Source: Tetrastigma voinierianum (lineage: Eukaryota; Streptophyta; Magnoliopsida; Vitales; Vitaceae). Taken from it: a stretch of DNA of 64,000 nt. The notes under the pieces were generated by a model. That model had not been told where the DNA came from. It saw only the letters and a program-made list of their open reading frames with translations, and searched no databases. The stretch lies in contig JAEQBH010009441.1 of assembly GCA_016808115.1 (NCBI GenBank), forward strand, positions 1-64,000. The letters run 5' to 3'. Shown piece after piece: positions 1-13,300 of the stretch; within the stretch, counting starts at the first letter, position 1; each line of letters begins with the position of its first letter. The position numbers and the translations under genes were made by a program.

Positions 1-2380
1 GGATCGAATATGGGTGTAAATCTTGGAGAACCTTAAACAGGGAGGATAGATGGAGTGATCTTGGAGAACCCAACAAAGGAAGGGGTCGAATCTAGGTGCA
101 ATGCGGAGGTGAATAAAATAAGGGATCGAATCGGGCGCGATGCGGAGAACCCCGAAATAAAGAGGAGGATCCAAATGGGCGGCAATGCGAACACAAGAAA
201 CAAAAGGAAGGGATCGAACTAGGCGCAATCTTTGGAGAACACAAATAAGAAGGGGATCAATTGGCAGTGCAGGAACTCAAATCAAAACAAAGGTATTGAA
301 TCGGGTGTGGAAGTCTTAGGAGAACCCGATAAAAGGAAGGAGGATCAAATCTAGGAAGGCGTCACGAGAGGGCCAATAAAGAGGGATCGAGACCAGGCGT
401 AATTCCATAGAACCGAAATAAAGGAAGAGAGGTGGATTTGTCTGATTACAGAGAACCGGATCGAACAAAGGGATAGAATGCGGGCACGGTGCGAGAGAAT
501 CAAATAAAAGGAATGGATCGGATGGGCGCGATGCTAGAGGGAAATGGGAATCAAAACAAGGGATTCCAGTGGTGCGATGCAGAGACCAGAAACAAAGCAG
601 AGAGGGATCGAATCTACGGCGCGATCTTTGGAGAACCGAAACTAAAGAAAGGGATCGAATCTGGGTGCAATGCCAGAAAACTAGAATAAAGAAAAAAGGA
701 TCGAATCTAGGCACGATGTCGGACAACCCGAAATAAAAAAAGGAAGGGATTGAATCTTAGCACAGTACCGGAGGGCACAGATCAAAGGTAGGGTTCGAAC
801 TAGGCACGATGTTGGAGGGACAGGGGGTAAAAGTAGGGCTGAGATCTAAGGCGCGATCTTGGGAGAGACCCCGAAAATAAAAAGGAAAGGATTGGATACG
901 GGCGTAATGCCCGGAGGAACTCGAATCAAAACGAGAAGGATCTAGGCACGTCTGGAGACGGAAATAAAAATGAAGGGATAAAATATAGGGCGCAATCCAG
1001 GGAGCCCGAAACAAAGCAGAGAGGATCGGTCGAGGCGATGGGGGCTGTGAGCAACGAAGGGATCGAATCGGCGCGATGCACGAGAACCGAAACAAAGCAG
1101 AAGGGATCGAATCGGGGCGCGATGTCGGAGAACACAGGCTCAAGGAAAGATGTCGAATCAAGGGAGCGTCTTGGAGAGCAGGAAACAAAGGAAGGGATCG
1201 GATCTGGGGCGCCGTGCGAAGTACTCAAGCCTAAATCAAAACAAGGGATCGAATGGGGCGCGATATCGGAGAACTACAGAGACAAAGAGTGAGGATCGAA
1301 TCTAGTGCAATGTAGGAACAGAATCAAATAAAGGAAGTGAATGAAGCGCAGGTGGGAGGCGTATCAAAGGAAGGATGAGATCTGGAGTGCGATACCGGAA
1401 AACACGAATCAGGCAAGGGGATGAATCAGGACTGAATGGAGGGCCCAAAATAAAAGGGATTGAATGGGCGCGTGCATGGGAGACGAGAGAAACATAAAGG
1501 GAGGGATCAGTGCAGGCGCAATGTCGAAAACAAAGGAAGGATGAATCTAGGCGCGATGCAGAGAGCAGAAATACAATAGAAGATATCAATTGGCGCAATA
1601 ATGAGAGAATGAATCAAAACAAAGGGATTGAATCTAGACGCGATGCTAGAGAACCCGAAATAAAATAGGAAGGAGTTAAATACAGGCGCGTGCGGGAGGA
1701 GCCTAAATGAAAATAAAGGGATTGAATGGGTGCGTGCAGGCAAGCAGAGGTCGAGATCTATAGCGCGATGTAGGAGGGCCGACAAACGAAGGGATCGAAT
1801 CATGCAGTGCCGGGAACCCGAGAAATAAAGGAAGGGATCAGAATGCGGGCGACAGCGATGCAGAGCCGAATCAGCAAAGAGATCAGTGCAGGCGCGATTA
1901 CGGAGAACCTAAAACAAAGCAGAAGGGATCAAATCCGAGGCGTGATGGGAGAGCAGAAAAGAATGGAGAGGTTCAAATCTCGGTGCAATGAAGCGAGAGA
2001 ACCTTGAATCAAGGAAGGACAGATCAGAGTGATCTTGGAGAACGCAGAAATAATAAAGGAAGGGATCGAATCTAGGCGTGATGCCAGAGAACCCGAATCA
2101 AAACAAAGGGATTGAACCTGGACGCGATGCCGGATAACCCGAAATAAAGGAAGGGATCGAACTAGAAGAAATGCCAGAGATCACGAAACAAAACTACGGG
2201 ATGAATCAGGAGCCGATCTGAGGGAGCACAGAGGCTCATGAAGGAGCAATTCGAGCCACGATGCTGAGGCTGAAAGTAAAATGGAATAGATCGAATCTGG
2301 GCATGATCTTTGGAGAAACAGCTCGAAGGATCAAGATCAAGAGGCGCGATGTCGGAGAACCAAGCAAGGAGGGACAGTTG
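1..2380 (+). repeat. Satellite, left variant style
   Basis: Units are recognisable about every 46 bp (GGATCGAATC followed by GAGAACC and an A-rich linker) but heavily altered. Two replacements recur. GATCTTTGGAGAAC or GATCTTGGAGAACC stands where GATGCCGGAGAACC is expected (about 220, 630, 855). GATCGAGATC stands where GATCGAATC is expected (from about 1,700 onward in this part). Positions 603-910 are part of a longer collinear repeat with 5.9-6.2 kb. No gene is present; open frames on both strands are translations of the repeat. Confidence 0.85.
603..910 (+). repeat. Higher-order repeat segment, copy 1 (5.3-kb pair)
   Basis: An ordered series is shared with 5,893-6,205: GATCTTTGGAGAAC, then CTGGGTGCAATGC with AGAAAAC, then AGAATAAAGAAAAAAGGATC, then a GACAACCC unit, then GGAGGGACAG or GGAGGGCACAG, then a further GATCTT unit. 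The series is too specific to arise by chance from the basic unit. A weaker third copy is at 17,041-17,220. Confidence 0.7.
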
Positions 2381-2905
2381 GGTTGATGGGATTTTGGGAG
2401 AAGTTTCGGGACATCAGACTCTGAGCTTCATGCAGAAGAATCAGCAAAAGCTGTTGGGAGTCGTCTTGGACAGAGTGAAGCAAGGAAGGAGACAGGCTCA
2501 GATCAACGTCAGAGGCTGAAGCAAGGAAAGGATAGTCAGTTCAGGCCCGAAGAACTGAGATCAAGCAAGGACAGTCATGGAAGGAGTTGGTGTTCCAAAA
2601 CACAAAGAAGATAAAATGAAACTTTATTGAAAGAACTGGCACAAAAGAAGGATCAAACCTTATTACACCTTAAAACACTTTTTTTTTTTTCCTCTTGGCA
2701 TGTGAATCTTGAAGACTGCAAATCAAGGAGAAGGGACTCAGAATAAAGCCTGATGAAGAAACAAATCAAGCTGAAAGGACAAACTCAGGCGAGTCCTGGA
2801 AAGACCAGCTGAGGATCAAATCTGGACAGCTGCAGGGGCTCAGCAGCTAAGGATCAAGTAAAGCACCTTGGGGTGTGGGGAGGCACCAAAGGCTAGCTTG
2901 AGGAC
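2381..2905. other. Divergent island with little satellite character
   Basis: The 46-bp period fades here. The text includes a pure run of twelve T at 2679-2690, which is very unlike the T-poor + strand of the array, and AT-rich wording such as ACTTTATTGAAAGAACTGGC near 2620. Scattered GGATCAA and AAGCAAGGA words keep a faint echo of the satellite. Read on the minus strand, AATAAA occurs near 2625-2632, but the A run lies upstream of it, so it does not form a normal polyadenylated insertion. I see no open frame with recognisable content, no terminal repeats and no target-site duplication. It could be an inserted fragment, a strongly eroded patch of satellite, or a low-quality stretch of a read. 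Confidence 0.5.
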
Positions 2906-5900
2906 CGAATAGGCGTGACCAGAGGGCATGTGAGGCAGGAGGATGGGGCTGGGCCAGAGACAAGGCTGAAGGGACTGAATCAGGGCACTATGCAGGGAAC
3001 CCGAAAAAGGAATGGATCGAATCCGGGGCGCGATGCGGAGGGACCGCGTGGGATCGAGATCCGAGGCGCGATGCTCGGAGAACAGAGAAATAACGGGGAG
3101 GATGGATGACGATCTGGGAGAGCAGAAAGCTCACAAAACCGGGCATTAGATCAGAGAGCGATGTCGAAGGAACCAGCCGCAGAAGGTCAGATCAGGCGCG
3201 ATGCAGGAATCCGAAACAAAGGAAGGATGAGATCGGGTTGCAATGGGAGGAGACCGAAACAAAATGGAAGGGGGCAGAATCAGGAGCACTATGCTGAGGA
3301 GCCCGAAAGAAACGGATGCAGAATGGGTGCGTGCGGTGTTGAGAGACAATGAGGATCGAGATCAGGAGGCGCGATGTGGAGGAGCAGAGAGAAATAAAGG
3401 AAGGGATCGGATCACGATGATATGAAGAACAGAGCAAGGACGGATGAGATCTTGGCCATGCGAAGGGCGAACTCGAATCAAAACAAGGGATCGGAATATG
3501 GGTATGATGCGGAGAACCTTAAACAAAGGGAAGGGATCGAATCAGTACGTGATGCGAGAGAACCAGAAGAAGGAACAGGAGGATGAATCAGTTCTGTTCA
3601 GAGAATTAGAGATAAAACAAGGATGATAGGAACGATGTCGAGGAGAACCTAAAATAAAAGGAAGGGATCAAATCTAGGCGCAATGCCAAAGAACCTAAAC
3701 AAAAGGAAGGGATCAAACTAGGCGCAATGCCGGAGAACACGAGAATAAAGGAGGGAGGATGGAATTGGGCGCAATGCTAGAGAACCCAAATCAAAACAAA
3801 GGGATTGAATCTAGGTGCGATGCCAAAGAACCCAAAATAAAAAAGGAAGGGATCAAATCTAGGAGCAAGGTAAGAGAACCCAAAACAAAAGGAAGGGATT
3901 GAATCTTGGCGTAATGCCATGAGACCCGAGGCTGGGAAGGGATGGATTTGATATCTCAGTACAGAGCCGGGATAAACAAGGGTGAAATCTGGCGCCGGTC
4001 TTTGGAGAACACAGGAAATAAAAGGAAGGGATCGAATCTGGGTGCGTGCAGGAGAATCGAATCAAAACAAGAAGGATCAAATTTGGGCGCGATGCTGGGC
4101 CGAAACTGAACAAGGGATCGAATACGTGAGCGCGATCTTTGGAGAGCAGAAGCAAAGGATGAGAGAATGGGTGCAATGCGAGAGAAAACAGAGCCAAGGA
4201 TCAAGCCTCAGACACGATGCAGACATAATAAAAAAGGAAAAGGATCAGATCTTAAATGCAATGTCGGAGAACTGAATCAGGTAGGGTTGAAACTAGACAC
4301 TATCTTGGAACCCAGCAAAAAGTAAGGACGAGATCTAGGCGTATGCGGAGGAGCAGAGAAATAAAATGAAGAGTTGAGATGCGAGTGAAATGCCCGGAGG
4401 GCCGAGATCAAAATGGAGGAGGTCGAGATCTGAGCACGATCTGGGAGGAGGTGAAATAAAAATGAAGGGATAGAATGGCGTAATCCCGGAGCAGAAACAA
4501 AACAAGGGATCGAATCCAGGGAGCGATCTTTAGGAGGAACCCACGAGAAATGCTCTTGAAGGGATCGGTCGAGCGCGATGCACGAGAACCAGGCTCATGA
4601 AGGGATCGAGATCGAGAGTGTCAGGAGGAGACACGAAACAAAAGGAAAAGATCGGGTCGGACCGCGATACGGAGAACGAGAACAAAGGAAGGAAGGGATC
4701 GAATGCGTGGCAATTCGGAGACTCAAATCAAAACAAAGGGATCGAATCTAGGCGTAATCTTGCGAATCAAAATAAGGAGCGAATGAGCGGAGTGGGAGAT
4801 CCGTGTTAAAGGAAGAGGATTGAATCACCTGCAGTCTGTACGAGAGAAAACACGAATCAAAACAAAGGGATCGAAATCGGGCTCGATGTTGGAGAACCCG
4901 AAACAAAACTAAGGGATCGAATCCAGGCGCGATGCGCGGAGACCCGAGGAAGGGATGGATCACAGTGTGATGAACAAAGGAAGGTTGAATAGGCGCGATG
5001 CAGAAGGGCAGAAATAAAGGAAAGGATCGAGATACGGGGCGCGATGACGGAGAACTCGAGATCAAGTGGGTTGAATCTGGGACGATGTTAGAGGAACCGA
5101 AATAAAATGGAAGGGATGAAAATGGAGCTGATCAGAGGAGCCGAATGAAACAGGAGTTGGATAGGTACAATGCAGGAACCAAAAAATAAACGAAGGGATC
5201 GAATCCAGGCGCGATGTCGGAGAACCGGGAACAAATAGAAGGGATCGAATCTATGTGCGATGCCAGAGAACCCGGAACAAAAGGAAGGGATCAAATCTGG
5301 GTGAGATGCGGAAGGAACACGGAACAAAGCGAGAGGGATGTCAGGAGTGCAGTGACCTTTTGAGTCGAAACAAAGGAAGGGATCGAATCGGATGCATGGC
5401 ACGGAGGACCAAACAAAGCGAAGGGAGCGAATTCGGCTATGCACGTGGACCCAAAGCAGATGGATGAATCGTGCACGATCTTGGGAGAACCAGGGGCTCT
5501 AAAGCATGGGGTCGAATCAGGACGCAATGTCGGAGAACAGAAGAAATAAAAGGAAGGGATCGAGATCTTAGCGTGTCTGGGGATAACCCGAAACAAGGGC
5601 CAGGATGAATCGCAGGCGCCATGCAAGAACTGAATCAAAACAAAGGGGATTGAATATGGGCGATCTTGGAGAACCTGAAGCGAGGAAGGGATCGAATCAG
5701 TGCGCGATGGGGAACCGAAGAACAAAAGGAAGGGATCTAGGTGCCATGCAAAGAATTAGACGAAACAAGGGATCGAATCGGGTGCGATCTTGGGAGGAGC
5801 CAAATAAAGAAGGGATCATATCTAGGCGCGTGCGGAGAATCAGAATCAAAACAAAGGATTCAATTTGGGGCGCGATACACGGTGAAGCTCAAAAGCAAAG

Positions 5901-8900
5901 AGATCGAATCTGGGCGAGATCTTTGGAGAACAGAAACAAAAGGGATCGAATCTGGGTGCAATGCAAGAAAACCAGAATAAAGAAAAAAGGATCGAATCTA
6001 GGCACGATGCCAGACAACCCAAAATAAAAAAGGAAGGGATCGAGATCTTGGCGCGGCTGGAGGGACAGATCGAAAGGTGGGGGTTTTGAAGCCCAGGCAC
6101 GATCTTTTGGAGACCTGAAATAAAAGTAAAGACCTAGAAATCTGGACGATACGGGAGGACAGAATAAAGGAAAGGATTGAATCCCGGGCGATGCTAGGGC
6201 CAGATAAGCAGAAGGAGAATCGAATCCCCAGGCACGATGCAGGAAGAACCGAAAATAAAAAATAAAGGGATAGAATAGGCCACGATCGGAGAACCCGAAA
6301 TGAAGCAGGTCGGGTCGGAGCGATGACGGAGGGCAGAGAAACATATGAAGGGATCGAGATCGGAGGCGCGATGTGGAGGACCTAAAACAAAGGAAAGATT
6401 GAATCAGGCGCGAATCTGGGATAACCACAAGAGCAAAGAGGAGAGGATGAAGATGGAGCTTGTGCGGAGTACTCAAATCAAGAACAAAGGGATCGAATGG
6501 GGCGCTATCGGAGGGCAGAGACAAAGGAAGGGATCGAATCTAGGCGCAATGTTAGGGAACCCGAATAAAAATAAACGAAAACGAATCAGCGTTTGGAGAA
6601 CTACGTATCAAAGGAGGATCGAATCTGATCTGATGCCACGGAAAACACGGGTCAAAACAAGGGATCTAATCAGGGCGTGATGCCGAGCAGAGAAACAAAG
6701 AAAGGAAGGGATCGGAAATGCACGGGTGATGCGAAACAAAGGAAGGATCGAATCTGGCGCGTGCCGGAGGACCGAGAAATAGAAAGGAAGGATCGTTTGG
6801 GCGCAATAGGAGAACACGAATCAAAACAAAGGGATTGAATCTGAGCCAACGATGCGAAGAACAGAAATAAAATAGGAAGGGATAAATACAGGCGCGATTC
6901 AGAGAACGGATGAAAAAAAAGGTTGAATGCGGGTGTGATGCTGAGAACCGAGAAGGTATCGAATCCGGGCGCAATGTCGGAGACAGGAAATCAGCAGAGG
7001 GATCGAATCATCTTGATCTGGAAACTCGAAACAAGGAAGGGATCGAATCTTGGTGCGTGCTGAGAGACCGAGATCAAAAACAAGATATTTGATAAGGCGC
7101 AGTGCCAAAGAGACCCGATACAAAAGGAAGGGATCGAGATCTAGGGTGCGATCTTGGAACATGAAGCTAAAGGAAGGATCGAATCGGCGTGGTCACCGGA
7201 GAGCCGGAATAAAAAATAGGGATAGAATCTGAATGAGATGGGAGAACCGAAACTCAAAGAAGGATCTAATCTAGAACAATGATGACACCGAGAAACAACG
7301 GAACTAAGGATCGAATCGGGTGCGTGCACAGAGCGAGGAAGCAGGAGAGGTGTCGAATCAGGGACGATGCGGGGAGACAGAAACAAAGCGAAGGGTTCAG
7401 TCACGGTGTGATGGGAGGCAAGATGAAACAGGGAAGAATCCGAGCACGTGCACGAGACCAAAAGGAATGGATCGAATCCGGGCGCGATGCCGGAGAACCT
7501 GAAACAAAACGAAGGGATCGAATCCGGGTGCGATGTCGGAGAACCCGAAATAAAGGAAGAGGATCCCGGATCTAACATAATACGGAAGAGACGAAACAAA
7601 TACGCGGGATCGAATCTAGGCGTGTAAGAACTCGAATCAAAACAAGGGATCGAATCTAGGTCGATCTTGGAGAACACAGCAAGCAAAGGGAAGAATCGAA
7701 TCGGAGTTCGCGATGAAACCCGAGAGCAAAAGGAAGCGTCGAGATCTGGTGCAATGCTAGAGAACTCGAATAAAAATAAAGGGATCGAATCCGGGTGCAA
7801 TGCTGGAGAACCCAAAATAAAAGGAAGGGATTAAATCTGGGCGCAATGCCAAAGAACCTGAAACAAAAGGAAGGGATCGAATCTAGGCGCGATCTTAGAA
7901 ACACGAAAATAAAAGGAAGGGTTGAATTGGGCGAATGCAGAACCGAATCAAAACAAAGGGATTGAATACGGGTGTGATCTTGGGATGGCAAAACCAAAAG
8001 AAGGGATAAAATCTAAGCGATAATGCAAGAGGAGCAAAGCAAAGGAAAGGGATCAAATATTGGCGTAATGCCATAGAACCCGAAACAAGGAATGGATCGA
8101 ATTTGTCTCAATGCCAGAGAACCCAGATCAAAACAAAGGGATCGAATATGGGCGCGGTGTTGGAGAACCCAAAATAAAAAAGGAAGGGATCGAATCTAGG
8201 CTTGATGCCAGAGAATCCAAATCAAAACAAAGGGATTCAATTTGGGCGCGATACCCAATAACTCGAAACAAAACGAAGGGATCGAATACGGGCGCGATGC
8301 CAAAGAACTCGAAACAAAGAAGAGGATTAAATCAGAAGCACAATGCATGAAGCCGAATAAAAAAAAGAATCGAATCTAGGCGATCTAGACAGCAAAACAA
8401 AAGGAAGGGATCGAATCGAGCGCATTGCAGAGAACCCAGAGACAAAGGAGTGGGGATGAAACTAGGCACGATGTCGGATAACCCAAAATAAAAAAGTAAG
8501 GGCTCGAATCTAGGCGACGCGATGCAGGAGGAACCCAGAATAAAAGGATTGAATCTAGACGATACGGAAGACCGAGTCAGAAGGGATCGAATCTAGGCGT
8601 GTCTGGGAGTAGAAATAAAGGAAGGGATAGAATCTAGACGCAATCCTAGAGAACCTGTAACAAAACGAAGGGATCAAATCCAAGGCTATGGGGCTTAGAA
8701 ACATAGATCGAATCAGGCGCGATACTGAGGGCAGGGAAACAAAGAAGGGATCAGAGATGCAGACACGATCAAGAACTTGGAACAAAGGAAAGATCGAGAT
8801 CCGGGTGTATCTTTGGAAGGAACGAGCAAAGAGAGGGATCGAATCTGGGAGCAATGCTAGAGAACTCAAATCAAAACAAGGGATTGGAATGCAGGCGCAA

Positions 8901-11900
8901 TGCTCCGGAGCAGAATAAGGAGGGATCGAATCTAGGCCATGATACTAGGGAACCAGATCTAAAATAAAAGACAGAATATAGGCGTGATTCCCCGGAGTAC
9001 ACGTGAAAAAGGGATCGAATCTAGGTGCAATGCCAGAGACCACGAATCAAAACAAAGGGATCGAATCGGGACGTGCTGGAGAACTGAGAAACAAAAGTTG
9101 AATCCCGGGGCGTGTGCAGAACCAACAAAGGAAGGGATCAAATCTAGGCGCAATGCAAAACAAAGGAAGGATGAATGGGCAGCGCGATCTTTGGAGGAGC
9201 AAAATAAAAAAAGGGAAAAGGATCAAAATCAAGACCTGATAATGACAGAGAACCCGAATCAAAACAAAGGGATTGAATTTGGATGCGATGCCAGAGAACC
9301 CGAAATAAAATAGGAAGGGATTAAATGCAGGCAGCGATGCAGGTGAACCTAATGAAATAAAGAGGTCGAATCAGATGATAACCAAAGACCAAAAATAGAA
9401 GAAGGGATCGAATCCGGGAGCGATGCCGGAGAACCAGAAACAAATAGAAGGGATCGAATCTATGCGTGATGGTAGAGAGACGAAGCAAAGGAAGGGATTG
9501 AATTTGAAGGCACTAGACGAGAGCACAGATCAAAACAAAGGGATCAATTACAGGTGCGATTCAACGAACCGAAACAAAAGCGAAAGAGGATCGAATCCGG
9601 GCGCGATGTCAGAGAACTCGAAACAAAGAGAAGGGATTGAATCTAGGCGTGATTTAACAGAGTAAAGGAAGGGATCAAATCTGAATGATGCAGGAGGGCA
9701 AGAAACAAAGGACGGGATCGAATCTGGATGCCGAAACTGGCGAGAAAATCAAAACAAAGGATAGATTTCCTGATCAGTGATAGAAAGGGAAAGGGATCGA
9801 GATCTAGGCACGGGGAGAACCGAGAGCAAAAGGAAGGGATCGAATCTAGGGGCAGCAGAAGACTGAGATCAAATAAAGGATTAGATCAGGGCGCGATGAC
9901 GGAGAACCAGAAGAATAAGGAAAGGGGATCAAATATATTAGGCATGATACCTAAGAATGCAAAACTGAGAAGGAACAAATCTAAAGCGTGATCTTGGGAG
10001 ACACGGAAAATAAAAAGACGGAATTGAATGCAGACGTGCCAAGAACCGAATCAAAACAGAGGTTGAATGCAGGCGTGATGCCGAGAACCGAAATAAAGGA
10101 AGGGATCGGAATCGAAGCAAATGCAGGAGAGACAGGAAACAAACAAGGGATCAGAAATGGGCACGATGCACGAGAGCAGAAACCAAAACAGGGATCGAGA
10201 TCATGCGTGTGCCGGAGGAAGCAAGGAACAAAGAAGGATCGAATGCAGGCGCGAGAATCCGGAAGACCGGAACAAGGAAGGATTGAATGAGAGAACAATG
10301 CCCGAGAGAGAGACCAGAGATCAAAACAAGGATCGAATAGGCGCAATGAGCGATAACCCAGAAATAAAAAACTGAAGGATCGGAGGATAAGGCAATGGGA
10401 GGAGAACAGGAAACAAAGAAGTCCAAATCTGAGCATTAATGTTGCAAAGGGCCGAATCAAAGGAAGGGATTCGAGATCTAGGAGCGATCTTGGGAGAACC
10501 GAGAGGAAATAAAGGAGGAGTGTATCGAATGCAGGGCAATGTCGGGAGAACCGGGATCAAGACAAAGGGATCGAGATACGGGCCGATGACCGGGAACCGG
10601 ATCAAAACAAAGGATCGAATCGGGCGCGATGGGTGAGAGAACTGAAAACAAATGAAGGGATCGAATCGGCCTTGATGCGAAAGAACCGAAACATAAGGAA
10701 GGGGATCGAATGGGCGCAATGCAGAGAGACTGATCAAAGGAGGATCGAATCTAGGGTGATCTTGGGAGGGCGAGAGAAATAAGAAGGAGGTATCGGTTCT
10801 AGGGCAATGCTGAAGCCAGAGATCATATGGAGGGATCGAGATCTAGGCACGATCTTGGGGAGGCAGGAAAATAAAAGGGTTCAAATCTTGGAGCAATGCA
10901 TGAGAACCCGAAACAAAACGAAGGGATCGAATCCGGGCGCGATGCAGAAAACGAACAAAGCAGGGGATCGAATCGAGCGATGCTTGGAACCAAAGAGCAA
11001 AATGAAGGGATCGAATGAGTAGCCGATAATGGAGGAGGAGGCACGGAAACAAAGGAAAGATCGAGATCTGAGTGCAATGCGAACTAAAATAAAAGGAGGG
11101 TTGAATCTGGGCACAATGCCAGAGAACTAAATCAAAACAAGGGATCGAATCACAGGCGATGTCGGAGAACCAGAGCAAAGGAAGGGTACGAGATCTAGGT
11201 GCAATGCTGAGGAACCCAGAATCAAAATGCGAATGAATGCGGCGCGTTTCCAGAGAGCTCGGTATCAAAAGGAAAGGATTGAATCTAGGTGTAATGCAGA
11301 AAAACTGTAAATCAAACAAAAGGATCGAATGCGGGAGCGATGCGAAGAACTCAAATAAAAGGAAGGGATCGAATGCAGGCGCGATGCGGAGAACACAGAA
11401 TAAACTGAGGTTGAATGGGCGAATCACAGGAGACAAATAAAAAGGAAGGGGTCGAGATCTACAAGACAGTATGGAGGCTGGAAGCAAAGAAAGTAAGGGA
11501 TCGAGATCTTGCACGATGCCGTCTGACCCGAGAAACAAAGGAAGGGATGGAATTTTGTCTCAATTCCGAGGAGCAGGATCAAAACAAAGGATCGAATCTA
11601 GGTGCAATGCAGAACCAATAAGGAAGGGATTGAATGAAACCTTGATATACCAAGAACAGTAAAACAAGGATTCAATTTGGGCACGTTTGAGAACAGAAAC
11701 AAAGCGAGAGAGGATGAATCTGGGCGTGATGCAGGAGAACCAGAAGAGGCTCTAAAGGGATCGAATGCGGGTGAGAATGCGGAACAGAATAAAAGTTCGA
11801 TGCGGACAGCCGAAATAAAAAAGGAAGGGATCGAATATGAGCACAAATCTAAAGAACCCGAATCAAAAGGTAGGGATTGAATCTAGGCGCGATGCCGAAG

Positions 11901-13300
11901 AACCAAAATCAAAACAAATATGAATTGATAAAGTGATCTTTGGCGGGCAGTAAAAGAAAGGGTTGAATCTAGAAACACTTCAGGAAAGCGAAGCTCAAAA
12001 CAAGGATCGAATCAGGCGTATCGCGTTTGAGGGTGAAACAAAAAGGAGGAGGATGAATCACGGGAGCGATGAAAGGAGATATTAGACAAAGGAAGGGATC
12101 GAGATCTGGAGTGCGAGAAGCGAGATTGGGGGAATCAAACAAAGGGATTGGATAAGGCGCGTGCGAAGGCGGAAAATAAAAAAAGGAGGGATGAATCAGA
12201 AGCAATGTTGGGAACTAAAGCAAAACTAGGAAGTGAGATCCGGGCGCCATGCTTGGGGACTTGAGAGAGAGCAAAGGAAGGAATCGAATGGGCGCGTCGG
12301 GGAGGGGAACCAGGAAAGGAGCGAATCCAGGCTGGTGAAGAACCCCAAAAAAAAAAAAGGGATCGAATCCGGGCACAATGCCAGAGAACCTAAAACAAAA
12401 CGAGGGGATCGAATCCGGGCGTGATGTCGGAGATCCCAAAATAAAAGGAAGGGATCGAATCCCGGGCGATGCGAGGAACTGGAAGCAAACAAGCGGGATC
12501 GAATTTGGGCGCAATGTGAGGAATTTCGGAGTGGTCAAAACAAGAGGATCGATTCTAGGCCGATGCTCGGAGACTCAGAGCTCGTGGAAGGGATCGAATA
12601 TGAGCCCCGTACGGATAACCCGAAACAAGGAAGGGATCGAATCTAGAGTGGAATGCATAAGAACTAGATCAAAATAATGAATCAAATACAGGCGCGATGC
12701 GGAGAACTGAAATAAAAGAAGGGATCAAAATGCAGGCGCAATGCAAAGAACCAGCAAAAGGAAAGGGAGCAGAATCTAGAGGTGATACTGGAGAAAATGA
12801 AATAAAAGGAAGGGATCAAAATGCAGGTGAGTTCAAACTGATCGAAACAAGGGTTGATCAGGCGCGATCTTGGGAGAGACCAAATAGAAAGGAGGGATGA
12901 GATATAGGAGCAATGCCCAGGAGGCAAAGCCAAACATGGGATCGAATCAGACACGATGCGGAGGAACTGAAGCAACGAAGGGATCGAATGAGCGCGATCT
13001 TGGGAGAACCCGAAACAACTGAAAGGATCAGATCTGAGGCGCGATGCAGGAGAATAAGCAAAGAAGGGTTCTGAATTTGCGGTGCGATGTGCAAGAACAC
13101 AGGAACAAAAGGAAGGGATCAGATCTGGGCGCAATGCAGGAGGAACCAGAATCAATAGGGATCAGATCCTTTGTGAGTGACAGAGACACAGAAACAAGCT
13201 GAAGGATGGAATGGGTGCGATCTTGGAGGAACCAGAGTAAAGGGAAGGGGATAGATCTGAAACAATCACCAGAGACCCAGGATCCAGGGAAGGACCGAAT
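2906..13300 (+). repeat. Satellite, left variant style, mixed quality
   Basis: Satellite units continue with the left-style replacements. The best-preserved stretches are about 3,640-3,910, 7,470-7,560, 7,760-7,920, 8,040-8,340 and 12,355-12,470, where several successive units are close to consensus. The run at 8,105-8,330 has the same order of unit subtypes as 31,330-31,545 in the right half (CAATTTGGGCGCGATACCC followed by GAATACGGGCGCGATG), showing that both halves belong to one family. No gene or RNA feature could be supported. Confidence 0.85.
5893..6205 (+). repeat. Higher-order repeat segment, copy 2 (5.3-kb pair)
   Basis: This is collinear with 603-910 at an offset of about 5.3 kb. 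The AGAATAAAGAAAAAAGGATC linker at about 5,975 is the clearest marker; it recurs in reduced form near 17,113, 25,930 and 31,575. The unusual word GATCTTTGGAGAAC sits at the same place in copies 1, 2 and 17.06 kb, so that variant is tied to position in the higher-order unit. Confidence 0.7.

Noticed and set aside
790..805. Single tRNA T-arm-like word GGTTCGAACTAGG
   Set aside because: It is an isolated variant of the satellite start; no acceptor stem, D-arm or anticodon arm can be built around it.
2615..2695. Retroposed insertion with poly(A) tail on the minus strand (AATAAA plus an A12 run)
   Set aside because: On the minus strand the A run precedes AATAAA instead of following it, and no target-site duplication or recognisable body was seen; kept only as a divergent island.
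10843..11538. 231-residue open frame on the minus strand, and similar long frames at 7,141-7,815, 21,299-21,940, 5,889-6,524 and 38,907-39,542
   Set aside because: They are translations of the 46-bp repeat: the residue pattern cycles every 46 residues, overlapping frames on both strands are equally open, starts fall anywhere in the unit, and no known domain is visible. They are not genes.
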